Shown here: positions 45,564 through 54,466 of the stretch, one piece after another
Position numbering within the stretch: the stretch's first letter is position 1
How the letters are laid out: every line of letters starts with the position of its first letter
Assembly (NCBI RefSeq): GCF_004366035.1
Contig: NZ_SOEE01000007.1
Span: forward strand, 186,001-250,000
Origin: Cytobacillus oceanisediminis
GTDB taxonomy: Bacteria; Bacillota; Bacilli; Bacillales; Cytobacillaceae
Length of the DNA stretch: 64,000 nucleotides
Reading direction: 5' to 3'
The notes under the pieces: generated by a model
The model's input: the letters and a program-made list of their open reading frames with translations, nothing else
Told to the model about the DNA's origin: nothing
Databases searched by the model: none
Program-made: the position numbers and the translations under genes

Positions 45564-45743
45564 ATGGGGCAAAACAGACAATTTAAGCCTGGCCAGAAAG
45601 CGCCTAATAATGGAATTTATATAGAAATTGGCGAAACGGGAAGTAATGTCAATAATCCTCAAATGCTTAAAATGAGAGCTGGGGACCAATTTCCGGAAAC
45701 ATCCAATCATAACCGGCTATGGACGTATAAAAGAAAGCCTTGA
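45564..45743 (+). CDS. yjzC: YjzC family small protein
   Basis: A 59-residue protein that starts MGQNRQFKPGQKAPNNG and ends PETSNHNRLWTYKRKP, the typical YjzC pattern. Function is unknown. The ATG at 45564 follows AAAGGAGG; the open frame starting at 45459 is an upstream extension without a ribosome site. Same position as in B. subtilis, downstream of argF. It has its own terminator. Confidence 0.9.
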   Translation: MGQNRQFKPGQKAPNNGIYIEIGETGSNVNNPQMLKMRAGDQFPETSNHNRLWTYKRKP

Positions 45744-45788
45744 TTTTGATTATTGATAAAGAAGATAGGGAATTAGTATAAAAAATAG

Positions 45789-45815
45789 AGCCATCCCAAT
45801 TGCGGATGGCTTTTT
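45789..45815 (+). terminator. Terminator after yjzC
   Basis: Perfect 8-bp stem AGCCATCC / GGATGGCT with a seven-base loop and five T. Confidence 0.85.
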
Positions 45816-45840
45816 AGACTTAGAATAAAATGCTGGAAAC

Positions 45841-45868
45841 TTTACATATGAAAAGATTGGCTTATAAT
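45841..45868 (+). promoter_or_regulatory. Sigma-A promoter of clpB
   Basis: TTTACA and TATAAT with 16-base spacing; predicted start near 45875, four bases before the CtsR box. Confidence 0.65.
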
Positions 45869-45878
45869 AAAATCAAAA

Positions 45879-45895
45879 GGTCAAATAAGGTCAAA
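45879..45895. promoter_or_regulatory. CtsR operator of clpB
   Basis: GGTCAAATAAGGTCAAA is an exact match to the CtsR heptad direct repeat (A/G)GTCAAA-NAN-(A/G)GTCAAA. It covers the start of the transcript and touches the ribosome-binding site. Confidence 0.92.
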
Positions 45896-45909
45896 AAGGA
45901 GGTTGCACA

Positions 45910-48504
45910 GTGGATTTAAATCGAATGACAGAGCGGCTTCAGGAAGGGTTATTAAATGCACAGTCCATAGCCATACGCGAGCAGCATCAGGAGGTGGATG
46001 AAGCACATTTGTTCCTGGCTTTAATGGGGCAGGAAAACAGCCTGATATCATTAATACTGTCAAAAATGCAGATACCGGCTGATTCTTTTAATAATAAAAT
46101 GCATGAAGCATTGAGGAAAAAACCGCAAGTGTCTGGTTCAGGAACGGAACAAGGAAAATTGTATATAACCGGTAAACTGCAGCGGCTGCTGGCGGAAGCA
46201 GAAAAATATATGAAGATCTATCAGGATGATTTCATGTCAGTTGAGCATGTTTTCATGGCTGCTGCAGCAGCGGAAACCGAAACGGCAGCAGTTTTAAAGT
46301 CATATGGAATCAATAAAGAAATAGTGGAGCAGTCGATTAAGGAGATTAGGGGGAATCAGAGGGTGACATCGCAAAATCCGGAATCAACATATGAGGCTTT
46401 AAAAAAATATGGACGAGATCTTGTTGCAGAGGTGAAACAGGGGAAAGTTGATCCTGTAATTGGCCGTGATAGTGAAATCAGGCATGTCATTCGCATCCTT
46501 TCAAGGAAAACCAAAAATAATCCAGTTTTAATAGGCGAACCTGGGGTAGGAAAGACAGCTATTGTCGAAGGATTGGCACAAAGAATTGTACGTAAAGACG
46601 TGCCTGAGGGCCTCAAGGATAAAACCATTTTTGCCCTTGATATGAGCGCTTTAATTGCCGGGGCCAAATTCCGGGGTGAATTCGAGGAAAGATTGAAAGC
46701 TGTATTAAATGAGGTTAAGAAAAGCGAAGGCAGAGTTCTTCTTTTTATAGACGAACTTCATACCATTGTTGGAGCGGGCAAGACAGAAGGCGCAATGGAT
46801 GCAGGGAATATGCTGAAGCCTATGCTTGCAAGAGGGGAACTGCACTGTATAGGAGCTACCACACTTGAGGAACACCGCAAGTATATCGAAAAAGATCCAG
46901 CCCTGGAACGGCGTTTTCAGCAGGTATTGGTACAGGAGCCGGATGTAGAGGATACAATCTCAATTCTCAGAGGGCTGAAGGAGCGCTTTGAAATCCATCA
47001 TGGAGTCAATATCCACGATCGGGCTATAGTGGCTGCCGCAACCTTGTCAGACAGGTATATTACAGACCGGTACCTTCCTGATAAAGCAATTGACTTGGTT
47101 GACGAAGCTTGTGCCATGATCAGGACTGAAATCGATTCAATGCCATCAGAGTTGGATGAAGTTACAAGAAGAGTCATGCAGCTTGAGATAGAAGAAGCAG
47201 CATTACGAAAAGAGAGTGATGAAGGAAGCAAGCAGAGACTTGCAGACCTGCAAAAAGAACTGGCTGAATTAAAAGACCAGGCTAACAGCATGAAAGCAAA
47301 ATGGCAGCTTGAAAAAGAAGGAATCCAGAAAGTTCAGGAAAAACGGGAGCAGCTTGAGAAAATGCGCCGTGAGCTGGAAGAAGCGGAAAATAATTATGAC
47401 TTGAATAAAGCTGCAGAACTGCGTCATGGAAGAATCCCTTCTTTGGAAAAGGAATTGAAAAATCTTGAAAGTGCTGTTAACGAGAATCAAGGGGACCGGC
47501 TGCTGAGAGAAGAAGTCACAGAAGAAGAAATTGCCGGCATTGTGGCAAGGTGGACAGGTATTCCAGTAGTTAAACTTGTTGAAGGTGAACGTGAAAAGCT
47601 GCTTCGCCTTGAAAGCATTCTTCACGAAAGAGTGATTGGCCAGGATGAAGCTGTGCAGTTTGTGTCAGATGCTGTCCTTAGGGCAAGGGCAGGAATTAAA
47701 GATCCGAACCGCCCTATTGGCTCTTTCATCTTTCTGGGCCCAACTGGGGTAGGCAAAACAGAATTAGCTAAGGCACTTGCACAGTCACTATTCGATAGTG
47801 AAGAACAAATAATCAGAATTGATATGTCCGAATATATGGAAAAACATGCTGTATCAAGATTGATTGGTGCTCCTCCGGGGTATGTAGGGTATGAGGAAGG
47901 CGGTCAGCTGACAGAAGCTGTAAGAAGGAAGCCATACTCAGTAATCCTGCTTGATGAAATTGAAAAAGCCCATCCTGAAGTATTCAATATCCTCCTGCAG
48001 ATGCTTGATGATGGAAGAATCACTGACTCAAAGGGCCGCACGGTTGATTTTAAAAATACGGTTATCATTATGACTTCCAATATTGGCTCCCATTTTCTTC
48101 TGGAACGTTCTCCTGGTGAAGATATATCCGAAGAAACAAGAGACAATGTACTTGGACAGCTGCGGAGCCATTTCCGTCCAGAATTTCTGAACAGAGTGGA
48201 CGAAATTATTCTGTTTAAGCCTTTAGCTCTTAATGAGATAAAGAGTATTGTTTTAAAATTAATTACTCAGCTTCAAGCAAGATTATCCGATCAGCATATT
48301 AAGTTGAGTATAAATGATAATGCCAAAGAATATATTGCAGAAAACGGATTTGATCCCGTCTATGGAGCAAGGCCGCTCAAGCGCTTTATCCAAAGGAACG
48401 TTGAAACAGCACTAGCCCGCAAAATAATCGCAGGTGAAATTAAGGATTACAGTGAAGTTGTCATATCCGCAGATAACGGCAAAATGGAACTGCTGATAAA
48501 ATAG
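45910..48504 (+). CDS. clpB: ATP-dependent disaggregase ClpB
   Basis: An 864-residue AAA+ chaperone that pulls apart protein aggregates with DnaK. Domains in order: Clp N domain (about 1-145), AAA1 with Walker A GEPGVGKT and [12 protein letters not shown], a coiled-coil middle domain (about 410-525, rich in Lys, Glu and Leu) which separates ClpB from ClpC, AAA2 with GPTGVGKT and [10 protein letters not shown], and a C-terminal D2-small domain. The start is GTG after AAAAAGGAGG. B. subtilis lacks clpB, so this gene is an addition to the shared gene order. CtsR control fits heat-shock induction. Confidence 0.95.
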   Translation: MDLNRMTERLQEGLLNAQSIAIREQHQEVDEAHLFLALMGQENSLISLILSKMQIPADSFNNKMHEALRKKPQVSGSGTEQGKLYITGKLQRLLAEAEKYMKIYQDDFMSVEHVFMAAAAAETETAAVLKSYGINKEIVEQSIKEIRGNQRVTSQNPESTYEALKKYGRDLVAEVKQGKVDPVIGRDSEIRHVIRILSRKTKNNPVLIGEPGVGKTAIVEGLAQRIVRKDVPEGLKDKTIFALDMSALIAGAKFRGEFEERLKAVLNEVKKSEGRVLLFIDELHTIVGAGKTEGAMDAGNMLKPMLARGELHCIGATTLEEHRKYIEKDPALERRFQQVLVQEPDVEDTISILRGLKERFEIHHGVNIHDRAIVAAATLSDRYITDRYLPDKAIDLVDEACAMIRTEIDSMPSELDEVTRRVMQLEIEEAALRKESDEGSKQRLADLQKELAELKDQANSMKAKWQLEKEGIQKVQEKREQLEKMRRELEEAENNYDLNKAAELRHGRIPSLEKELKNLESAVNENQGDRLLREEVTEEEIAGIVARWTGIPVVKLVEGEREKLLRLESILHERVIGQDEAVQFVSDAVLRARAGIKDPNRPIGSFIFLGPTGVGKTELAKALAQSLFDSEEQIIRIDMSEYMEKHAVSRLIGAPPGYVGYEEGGQLTEAVRRKPYSVILLDEIEKAHPEVFNILLQMLDDGRITDSKGRTVDFKNTVIIMTSNIGSHFLLERSPGEDISEETRDNVLGQLRSHFRPEFLNRVDEIILFKPLALNEIKSIVLKLITQLQARLSDQHIKLSINDNAKEYIAENGFDPVYGARPLKRFIQRNVETALARKIIAGEIKDYSEVVISADNGKMELLIK

Positions 48505-48511
48505 GGAACAA

Positions 48512-48554
48512 ATGAAAAGAATCATCCTGAATCAATCAGGATGACTCTTTTCAT
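48512..48554 (+). terminator. Terminator after clpB
   Basis: A 19-bp stem with one mismatch (48512-48530 with 48536-48554), core ATCATCCTGA / TCAGGATGACT, loop five bases. Confidence 0.8.
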
Positions 48555-48573
48555 TTCCTGCATAAGCAGCAGA

Positions 48574-48765
48574 TTAATGAAGTCCTTCTTTCTCAACAGG
48601 ACCTTCAGGAATGATGGAAGCGACAACAAAAATTAAAACACTTGTCCCAACCGCCAGAATGGAGCCGGTTACAAAATCGTATGGCGCTCCAAGCATTGAA
48701 GAAACTACGTACGTTAACATTTGAACAAGAAGGAAAGTCCAGAAGAATGTCCAAAAGAATCTCAT
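48574..48765 (-). CDS. yjzD: YjzD (DUF2929) small membrane protein
   Basis: A 63-residue protein with two hydrophobic helices (about 3-22 and 33-52) and the ending EGPVEKEGLH. It matches YjzD/DUF2929 by size, topology and position. Function unknown. A ribosome site (GAGGTG) precedes the ATG on the reverse strand. Confidence 0.87.
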   Translation of the reverse strand: MRFFWTFFWTFLLVQMLTYVVSSMLGAPYDFVTGSILAVGTSVLIFVVASIIPEGPVEKEGLH

Positions 48766-48979
48766 CTATTTCACCTCTAACATAATTAATCCCTTTTCAT
48801 ATTAGCATAAGCTATTAAAGAAATAAATTTATTTTTACATCCTATACATGTACTTTTCAGCTCTCTGATTGGATACATCCTGCTTCATAATGAACTTGTC
48901 TAGAACTAGGCAAATCCCCCATTCATTTTAATTTTACTCACATACATTATTATGAACAAACTTGCAAAGGAGTTTTACT

Positions 48980-49717
48980 ATGGAAAGCCGGAACTTCCAG
49001 CTGGATACAGAATGGTGCATGATTCATTACCCAGATAAACCTAGTGGTTTCGGTATCCTGATTATTGGGGATGATCGGCACTTTGTTGACAGAAACTGCA
49101 GTTTTTGGACTCAAAATGAAGGGAAATATTCATTAATTAAGAAGCTCAGGGAAGATGGCTATACGATTTTTTATTCAAATCTTTATGGGAGGAACTGGGG
49201 GAACGATCAAGCTGTCGATAAGGCTAAATGCTTGTATGAACATATTCTGCGAACGGAAATTATTAACGAAAAGATCCATATTATTGCTGAGGGCATGGGA
49301 GCATTGGTAGCCCTTAGATTATTGCATGAAATGAGCGATTTAATCCGTTCAGCCGTATTAATCAATCCTATCCTTTCACTAAAGCACCATCTTGAACAGG
49401 AAAAAGAGCATAAATTTTTTTACAAGAAACTATTAAAAGAACTGGCAGTTTCATATGAAATAGAAACGGATAAAATAGCGGATCTGCTCAGCAGGCATGA
49501 AAAAAACCTAACAACGGGCCTTAAAGTGCCAGTCAGAATCATTCAGGTACTGGCGGGCGGAAGAGCTTACAAGCAATCAGATTATTTAAAGAAACGATCG
49601 ATACAATGGGAAAATGAAAATAGCCCTATCTCTGTGTTTTATATCCTTCCAGATAAAAAACAGCGAATGTCTTCTCAAATGACAAACTTCTTTAGAAAAT
49701 ATGAAAAAGTTCTATAA
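48980..49717 (+). CDS. yjaU: YjaU-like alpha/beta-hydrolase fold protein
   Basis: A 245-residue protein with the look of an alpha/beta-hydrolase: a strand-rich start (SGFGILIIGDDRHFVDR) and an elbow-like sequence IIAEGMGALVALRLL in which the usual nucleophile Ser is replaced by Glu (AEGMG). It may therefore be catalytically inactive or use other residues. Place and size match B. subtilis yjaU. The ATG at 48980 follows AAAGGAG. Confidence 0.7.
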   Translation: MESRNFQLDTEWCMIHYPDKPSGFGILIIGDDRHFVDRNCSFWTQNEGKYSLIKKLREDGYTIFYSNLYGRNWGNDQAVDKAKCLYEHILRTEIINEKIHIIAEGMGALVALRLLHEMSDLIRSAVLINPILSLKHHLEQEKEHKFFYKKLLKELAVSYEIETDKIADLLSRHEKNLTTGLKVPVRIIQVLAGGRAYKQSDYLKKRSIQWENENSPISVFYILPDKKQRMSSQMTNFFRKYEKVL

Positions 49718-49799
49718 AAATCTGCTGCCATTCCGTAAAGAAATAAAGACAATCCCTGAAGCATAGTATACATTAATATGCTTCTAAGGAGGAGTGAAA

Positions 49800-50633
49800 A
49801 TGGACAGGGCGGTAATAGTAGGGACGTTTGAATTTATAGGATTCAGCCTGTGCAAGCATCTGCTTGAACAGGGCTGTGAGATAGATGGAATTCATTTCAA
49901 TAAGGATAAAGAAGATGCTTTAATCAACGAAAAACGCCTGGCAATCGGACGGAATGCCAACTTCTATGAAAAAAACTATTCATCATGGATTAATTCTAAA
50001 AGAGAAATAATAAAAAATGATGCAATTTTTATAGATATATACGATTTATATATAAAGAATGAGCTCGCCTCTTTAAGGGAGAAGGAGCTTATTGAGGAAT
50101 TTCTTTTAAAAAACTTGTCCGAATTCAAGGACCAGCAAGTGAAAATTGCATTCCTTCTCCCTATTCAGTGGCTTAAAGACATCAGCAGAACACACAGCCG
50201 CTTGGAAGATGTTATTGAAATCCTTAGAGAAAACAATATTTCAGTTTCATGCTTTTACATGCCTGTCATATACGGTCCTTGGCAGCCAAAGGAATTTAGC
50301 TTTCACCAGGCTCTTGCCAATGGAAAAAGAGTAAGGATAAATGAAAGGGAATGGATACATGACGCTATTTTCATTGAGGATCTTATTTGTTTCTTATCGG
50401 ATTGTGCAGATAAGCCTTTAGGAGAATCCTGCCTTTTAATGAGCAGCGTCACTGGGCATTGGCAAAAATGTGCAGAATACCTTTCACTTGCCTATAATGA
50501 AAATTGGCACACTCCCGATCTGGCAAAAGGAAAAGTAATTGAAAAAGCGATTGTGTGTTCTGTGAAATTCTCCGAAGGTCTTGAGAAACAAAGAAGCCAT
50601 ATTCTTTCTATAGAGAGCCCGGATGGTTTGTAA
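49800..50633 (+). CDS. yjaV: YjaV-like NAD(P)-binding protein
   Basis: A 277-residue protein with an N-terminal Rossmann-like start (RAVIVGTFEFIGFSLCKHLLEQG) and an epimerase-like second half (FYMPVIYGPWQPKEFS, WIHDAIFIEDLICFL). It resembles extended SDR sugar epimerases, but the glycine motif is altered (GTFEFIG) and no clear YxxxK is seen. The role is unknown. ATG at 49800 follows AGGAGGAG. Same place as yjaV in B. subtilis, before med. Confidence 0.7.
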   Translation: MDRAVIVGTFEFIGFSLCKHLLEQGCEIDGIHFNKDKEDALINEKRLAIGRNANFYEKNYSSWINSKREIIKNDAIFIDIYDLYIKNELASLREKELIEEFLLKNLSEFKDQQVKIAFLLPIQWLKDISRTHSRLEDVIEILRENNISVSCFYMPVIYGPWQPKEFSFHQALANGKRVRINEREWIHDAIFIEDLICFLSDCADKPLGESCLLMSSVTGHWQKCAEYLSLAYNENWHTPDLAKGKVIEKAIVCSVKFSEGLEKQRSHILSIESPDGL

Positions 50634-50751
50634 AGTAGAAAAAAAACTTTTCAATTAACATATAGACAAGGTAGAATTGAATTAGTCTGGTAAAATAAAC
50701 CGGTCATACCATTAGTATGAAGTGAAAGACAGAGAGGCGGAGAAAAAGGAG

Positions 50752-51711
50752 ATGCATAAGACATTAGTGAAATTCGGGATCCTTCTTTTGTGCCTTCTTT
50801 TATTGGCCTCCTGCAGACAAGCTATGTCTACAGGAAAACTTGAAAAAGCTGGATTATTAGTGCCCGATACCGTCAATGATCAGGTATGGGGGACCAAAGG
50901 CTATAAAGGCATGTTAAAGATTCAATCCCATTATAATGTGGAGGTTTATTATAAAGAGGGCATGAATTCTGAGATGGTTGTTGAAAGAGCTGTTAAAGAG
51001 TTTGATCAAAAAGGTGTAAACCTTATTTTTGGACATGGCAATGAATATGCGGCATACTTTAATAACATTTCTAAAAAATACCCAGACATTCATTTTGTCA
51101 GTTTTAATGGTGATGCCAAAAATGACAACACCACCAGCTTGAATTTTGAAGCCTATGCAATGGGATTCTTTGGGGGCATGGTTGCAGGCCATATGACGAA
51201 AACCAATAATATAGGAATACTCGCAGCTTTTGAATGGCAGCCGGAGGTAGAAGGTTTTTATCAAGGTGTAAGCGAAATTGATGAAGATATAAACGTGCAA
51301 ATCCAATATGTCGGCAACTGGGACAATGATAATAAAGCCATAGCTCTTTTGGACAAAATGATTGCCAATAAGACAGATGTTGTCTATCCAGCTGGAGATG
51401 GGTATAATGTTCCTGTCATCGAGAAACTAAAAGAGGAAGGGCTCTACGCCATCGGCTATATTTCCGACCAGTCTGATCTGGGTGAATCAGTCGTCCTGAC
51501 CAGTACGGTTCAGCATGTCGATGTTTTGTATGAACTAGTGGCAGAAAAATTCAACGAAGGCGAACTGGAATCTGGAAATTTAACTTTCGATTTTCAGGAT
51601 GAGGTTATTTCACTCGGGAAATTCAGCCCTGACGTCGACGAAGAATTCAAAAAAGAACTAAACGCCGCCATAGAGAAATACAAAAAAACAGGCAAACTGC
51701 CCAACGAGTAA
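50752..51711 (+). CDS. med: Med, BMP-family lipoprotein and positive regulator of comK
   Basis: A 319-residue surface lipoprotein of the BMP/PnrA family. The signal ends in the lipobox LLASC. The stretches LVPDTVNDQVWGTKGYKG, VNLIFGHGNEYA, TSLNFEAYAMGFFGGM and SDQSDLGESVVLTSTVQHVD match B. subtilis Med, which raises comK expression and thus competence. ATG at 50752 is chosen to start at the signal peptide, with GGCGGAG upstream; a GTG at 50722 is possible. comZ follows 26 bases later. Confidence 0.92.
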   Translation: MHKTLVKFGILLLCLLLLASCRQAMSTGKLEKAGLLVPDTVNDQVWGTKGYKGMLKIQSHYNVEVYYKEGMNSEMVVERAVKEFDQKGVNLIFGHGNEYAAYFNNISKKYPDIHFVSFNGDAKNDNTTSLNFEAYAMGFFGGMVAGHMTKTNNIGILAAFEWQPEVEGFYQGVSEIDEDINVQIQYVGNWDNDNKAIALLDKMIANKTDVVYPAGDGYNVPVIEKLKEEGLYAIGYISDQSDLGESVVLTSTVQHVDVLYELVAEKFNEGELESGNLTFDFQDEVISLGKFSPDVDEEFKKELNAAIEKYKKTGKLPNE

Positions 51712-51737
51712 TTGCTATACATAGGAGGTACTACAGG

Positions 51738-51932
51738 ATGCAGCTAAACGAAAAAAATATGGAATTCATGCAAATCGCCATGAAATACCTGCCAGAAGCC
51801 AAACAGCAGCTCGACGAAGCAGGTATTGAACTATCCATGGAAATGATCCAGCCATTCATGAACCTATTCACTAAAGTCATGAACGAAGCCTACGAAATGG
51901 GCAAAGCGGATGCTTTGAAAGAGAGTGAGTAA
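51738..51932 (+). CDS. comZ: ComZ, competence regulator
   Basis: A 64-residue helical protein containing IAMKYLPEAKQQLDEAGIEL and a C-terminal leucine-zipper-like helix, matching ComZ, which restrains the comG operon in B. subtilis. AGGAGG precedes the ATG, and med-comZ form one operon as in B. subtilis. A terminator follows at once. Confidence 0.93.
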   Translation: MQLNEKNMEFMQIAMKYLPEAKQQLDEAGIELSMEMIQPFMNLFTKVMNEAYEMGKADALKESE

Positions 51933-51937
51933 TAGGG

Positions 51938-51962
51938 AACCAGCCTTTGGGCTGGTTTTTTG
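51938..51962 (+). terminator. Terminator after med-comZ
   Basis: Perfect 8-bp stem AACCAGCC / GGCTGGTT, four-base loop, six T. Confidence 0.9.
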
Positions 51963-51974
51963 TTTGGACTCGTG

Positions 51975-52770
51975 CGATAGGACAGCGTGAAAAATAAAGT
52001 CAGCGCGTCAGTCAAAAAAGTCCACGCCGAAATAGGAAGAAGAAACCGTGCGGAAATCAAAAGAGCACGCGCATAAAGAAGGAGTGTGTCTCTTATGGTA
52101 AGAAGATTCTCGTGCAAAAGGAAGGATTTCGCGATGAAATAGGAGGAGTCCGAGAGAAACCAAAGAATCCCACGCAAAAGAGAAGTGCGCGCGTAAACCA
52201 ATGATATCCGCGCACAAATGAAAAGGGTCCGCGCCGAAACAGGAAGAATCCGCGCGTAAACCGAAGGGCCCGCGCGTAAAGAAGGAGAGTGCGTGTAAAC
52301 CAATAAGATCCGTGCACAAATGAAAAGGGCCCGCGCCGAAACAGGAAGAATCCGCGCGTAAACCGAAGGGCCCGCGCGCAAAGAAGGAGAGTGCGCGTAA
52401 ACCAATGAGATCCGCGCATAAATGAAAAGGGTCCGCGCCGAAACAGGAAGAATCCGCGCGCAACCCAAAGGGCCCGCGCGTAAAGAAGGAGAGTGCGCGT
52501 AAACCAATGAGATCCGCGCACAAATGAAAAGGGTCCGCGCCGAAACAGGAAGAAACCGCGCGTAAACCAAAGAGTCCGCGCGTAAAGAAGGAGAGTGCGT
52601 GTAAACCAATGAGATCTGCGCACAAATGAAAAGGGTCCGCGCCGAAACAGAATCCGCGCGCAAACCAATGAGATCCGCGCATAAATGTAAGGATTTCAGC
52701 CCGAACCGGGAAGAATCCCTGCAAATAATATAAAAAATCCGTATTGATAATGGAAGAATCCGCGTACAGA
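51975..52770. repeat. Satellite-like array of about 20-bp GC-rich units
   Basis: About 800 bp between comZ and the NERD gene is made of degenerate units of 19-21 bases of the type GCGCGTAAACCNATGAGATCC. CCGCGC or GCGCG blocks recur every 20 bases or so, which is GC-rich against the AT-rich surroundings. Units are diverged at both edges (51975-52200 and 52690-52770) and orderly in the middle. All three reverse-strand frames are open through much of it because the unit lacks reverse stop codons. I see no gene in it. Confidence 0.85.
52219..52690. repeat. 102-bp higher-order tandem repeat, four full units and a truncated fifth
   Basis: Units begin at 52219, 52321, 52423, 52525 and 52627, each with TGAAAAGGG(T/C)CCGCGCCGAA; spacing is exactly 102 bases. 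Each unit holds five sub-units of 21, 20, 19, 21 and 21 bases. Copies differ at only a few positions. The fifth unit breaks off after about 25 bases and jumps to a later sub-unit. Confidence 0.93.
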
Positions 52771-52887
52771 CAAGAAATTCATGAAAAAAGAAAATAGGCA
52801 CCTTAAATTTACATATTAAATAAAGGATTATTCATCATCCATATCGAATTTATAACTTTGGCGATAATGTTCCAAAGGAGGTTTGCT

Positions 52888-53850
52888 ATGATAATGAAGT
52901 CTAGATCCAAGCCGATAAGAATATTACAGATTGAAGCGCTGCTGCGCAGATTGCCTGATTACCACCGGAAAAGAGCAGAAATTGAAGTTGATTATAGGAA
53001 CGGGCTATCAGGTTTTAATGGAGAGAAGCAATTGGATTATTATTTAAGTTTTCTCCCAGGTAAAGATTTTAGAATTTATAATGATCTTCGTTTTATCCTT
53101 CATACTCCATTTCAAATTGATTCCCTGCTTATTACCCCATTCTTCGCTGGAATAATTGAAGTCAAAAATTATTCTGGAACCCTATCTTTTGAACCAATAT
53201 CTGATCAATTAATTCAAAAACACGGACAGAAGGAAAAAGTGATTCCTAATCCAGTTTCACAGGTATTGCGTCAAGTGTCCCAATTTAAAGAATGGCTGTT
53301 AAAAGAGAAGTTTCCAGAATTGCCAATAGAGTATTTTGTCGCTATTACTAACCCTGCTACCTATATAAAAACAGAGAAAGAAAATAGCTTTATTTTGAAA
53401 AGAGTTGTTCATACCGAAAAAATAATTGATAGACTTATGGATGCCAAATCAAAATATAACAAACAGATATTATGGCCCACCGACATTAATAGACTGAATG
53501 AAAAGATTATGTGCAAAAATAGTCCTCTGGATAATAATATTCTAAATACTTATGGAATTAATCGAAAAGATTTACTAAGAGGTGTTCAATGTCATTCCTG
53601 CAAATCTTTTGCTGTTGTGAGGAAAGACGGAAAATGGTGTTGTCTTAAATGTAAAATGATTTCAAGAACGAGTCATATGGAAGCAATAACAGATTACCTT
53701 TTGCTTTTTAATTCAAAGATAACAAATAAAGAATGCCGGGATTATTTAAATCTCGAATCCAGGCATACAGCATATAGGATATTAAAATCTTTGAATCTAT
53801 CCGGTGATGGACCAGCTAAAAAAAGGATATATTCTAAAGTAAACGTATAA
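52888..53850 (+). CDS. NERD-domain protein with zinc-ribbon and winged-helix-like end
   Basis: A 320-residue protein. The NERD (nuclease-related) domain spans about 25-190 with the family residues in FNGEKQLDYYLSFL, FQIDSLLIT and IIEVKNYSG, the D...ExK arrangement of a restriction-like nuclease core. A zinc-ribbon of two cysteine pairs follows (CHSCK ... CCLKC, near 240-260), and the last 50 residues look like a small helix-turn-helix (NKECRDYLNLESRHTAYRILKS). Function unproven. ATG at 52888 follows AAAGGAGG. It begins about 115 bp after the satellite array. Confidence 0.85.
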   Translation: MIMKSRSKPIRILQIEALLRRLPDYHRKRAEIEVDYRNGLSGFNGEKQLDYYLSFLPGKDFRIYNDLRFILHTPFQIDSLLITPFFAGIIEVKNYSGTLSFEPISDQLIQKHGQKEKVIPNPVSQVLRQVSQFKEWLLKEKFPELPIEYFVAITNPATYIKTEKENSFILKRVVHTEKIIDRLMDAKSKYNKQILWPTDINRLNEKIMCKNSPLDNNILNTYGINRKDLLRGVQCHSCKSFAVVRKDGKWCCLKCKMISRTSHMEAITDYLLLFNSKITNKECRDYLNLESRHTAYRILKSLNLSGDGPAKKRIYSKVNV

Positions 53851-53864
53851 GGTTTGCCCAGCCA

Positions 53865-54251
53865 CTACTTCTTCAAAAACATCTCCAGCAAAGGCCCTGC
53901 TTTTTTCAGCAATGGTTTTAACTGATGAGCTGAAGTCATAAGAGTGTCAATGCTGCCCATTAATTCCTCCAAGTTGATGTTGTTCAGGATATTGTTTCCA
54001 TTTTCTTTAGGGGGACTTTCCCTTTCATCGGTTTTTCTGTCTTTCCCGCCAAGCAGCCACTCGTCAGCTTCATGTGCATTTCTGCTCCTACCCCCGAAAA
54101 GCCAGTCACCATTCCCCTGAACTTCTTCAGCTCTTCTATCGGATTCTTTTTCATCTTGTGCTGATTCATGTCTTCTTACTCTTTCACCAAACAGAAAATG
54201 GCTTAAAGGGTCTTCTGTATTTTCTTTAACTTTATCATCCTTATCAAACAT
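53865..54251 (-). CDS. Hypothetical protein with a triplicated FLFGERVRR-like motif
   Basis: I do not recognise the family with certainty. The 128-residue protein has a charged first half with three copies of a motif: FLFGERVRR (19-27), WLFGGRSRN (50-58) and WLLGGKDRK (65-73), separated by acidic linkers, then an amphipathic C-terminal helix region (NLEELMGSIDTLMTSAHQLK, ending LEMFLKK). The end resembles that of several small Bacillus spore-associated proteins, which is only an impression. AAAGGAGG precedes the ATG by nine bases. Confidence 0.65.
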   Translation of the reverse strand: MFDKDDKVKENTEDPLSHFLFGERVRRHESAQDEKESDRRAEEVQGNGDWLFGGRSRNAHEADEWLLGGKDRKTDERESPPKENGNNILNNINLEELMGSIDTLMTSAHQLKPLLKKAGPLLEMFLKK

Positions 54252-54353
54252 ATGTCATTTTCCTCCTTTCAGATGCCTATATAACAGCATATGAAGAAAA
54301 GTTAACTGGGTATAGACATTTGTGCAGTAATAAGTAAGGGACGGTAAAAAGTG

Positions 54354-54383
54354 TTGCGTTATTATATATACTTTTGATAAAAT
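54354..54383 (+). promoter_or_regulatory. Sigma-A promoter of fabHA-fabF
   Basis: TTGCGT and TAAAAT with 18-base spacing, predicted start near 54390, inside the FapR site. Confidence 0.55.
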
Positions 54384-54399
54384 TAGTACCAAGTCATAA
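54383..54399. promoter_or_regulatory. FapR operator
   Basis: TTAGTACCAAGTCATAA carries a perfect first half (TTAGTACC) and an imperfect second half of the FapR palindrome. It covers the predicted transcription start, as expected for malonyl-CoA-responsive repression of fabHA-fabF. Confidence 0.75.
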
Positions 54400-54466
54400 T
54401 AATTGATAATAATATTTAAATAGAGAATGCTTATGGGTTTGTAAATATGAAAGGGAGTGGGACTCC

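Noticed and set aside
51975-52770. Possible CRISPR array
   Set aside because: There are no unique spacers between repeats; the whole segment is made of related units, and no cas gene is present.
51890-52801. Large reverse-strand open frames of 191 to 304 codons
   Set aside because: They lie in the tandem repeat, are open in three frames at once because of the repeat composition, have no ribosome site and give low-complexity products.
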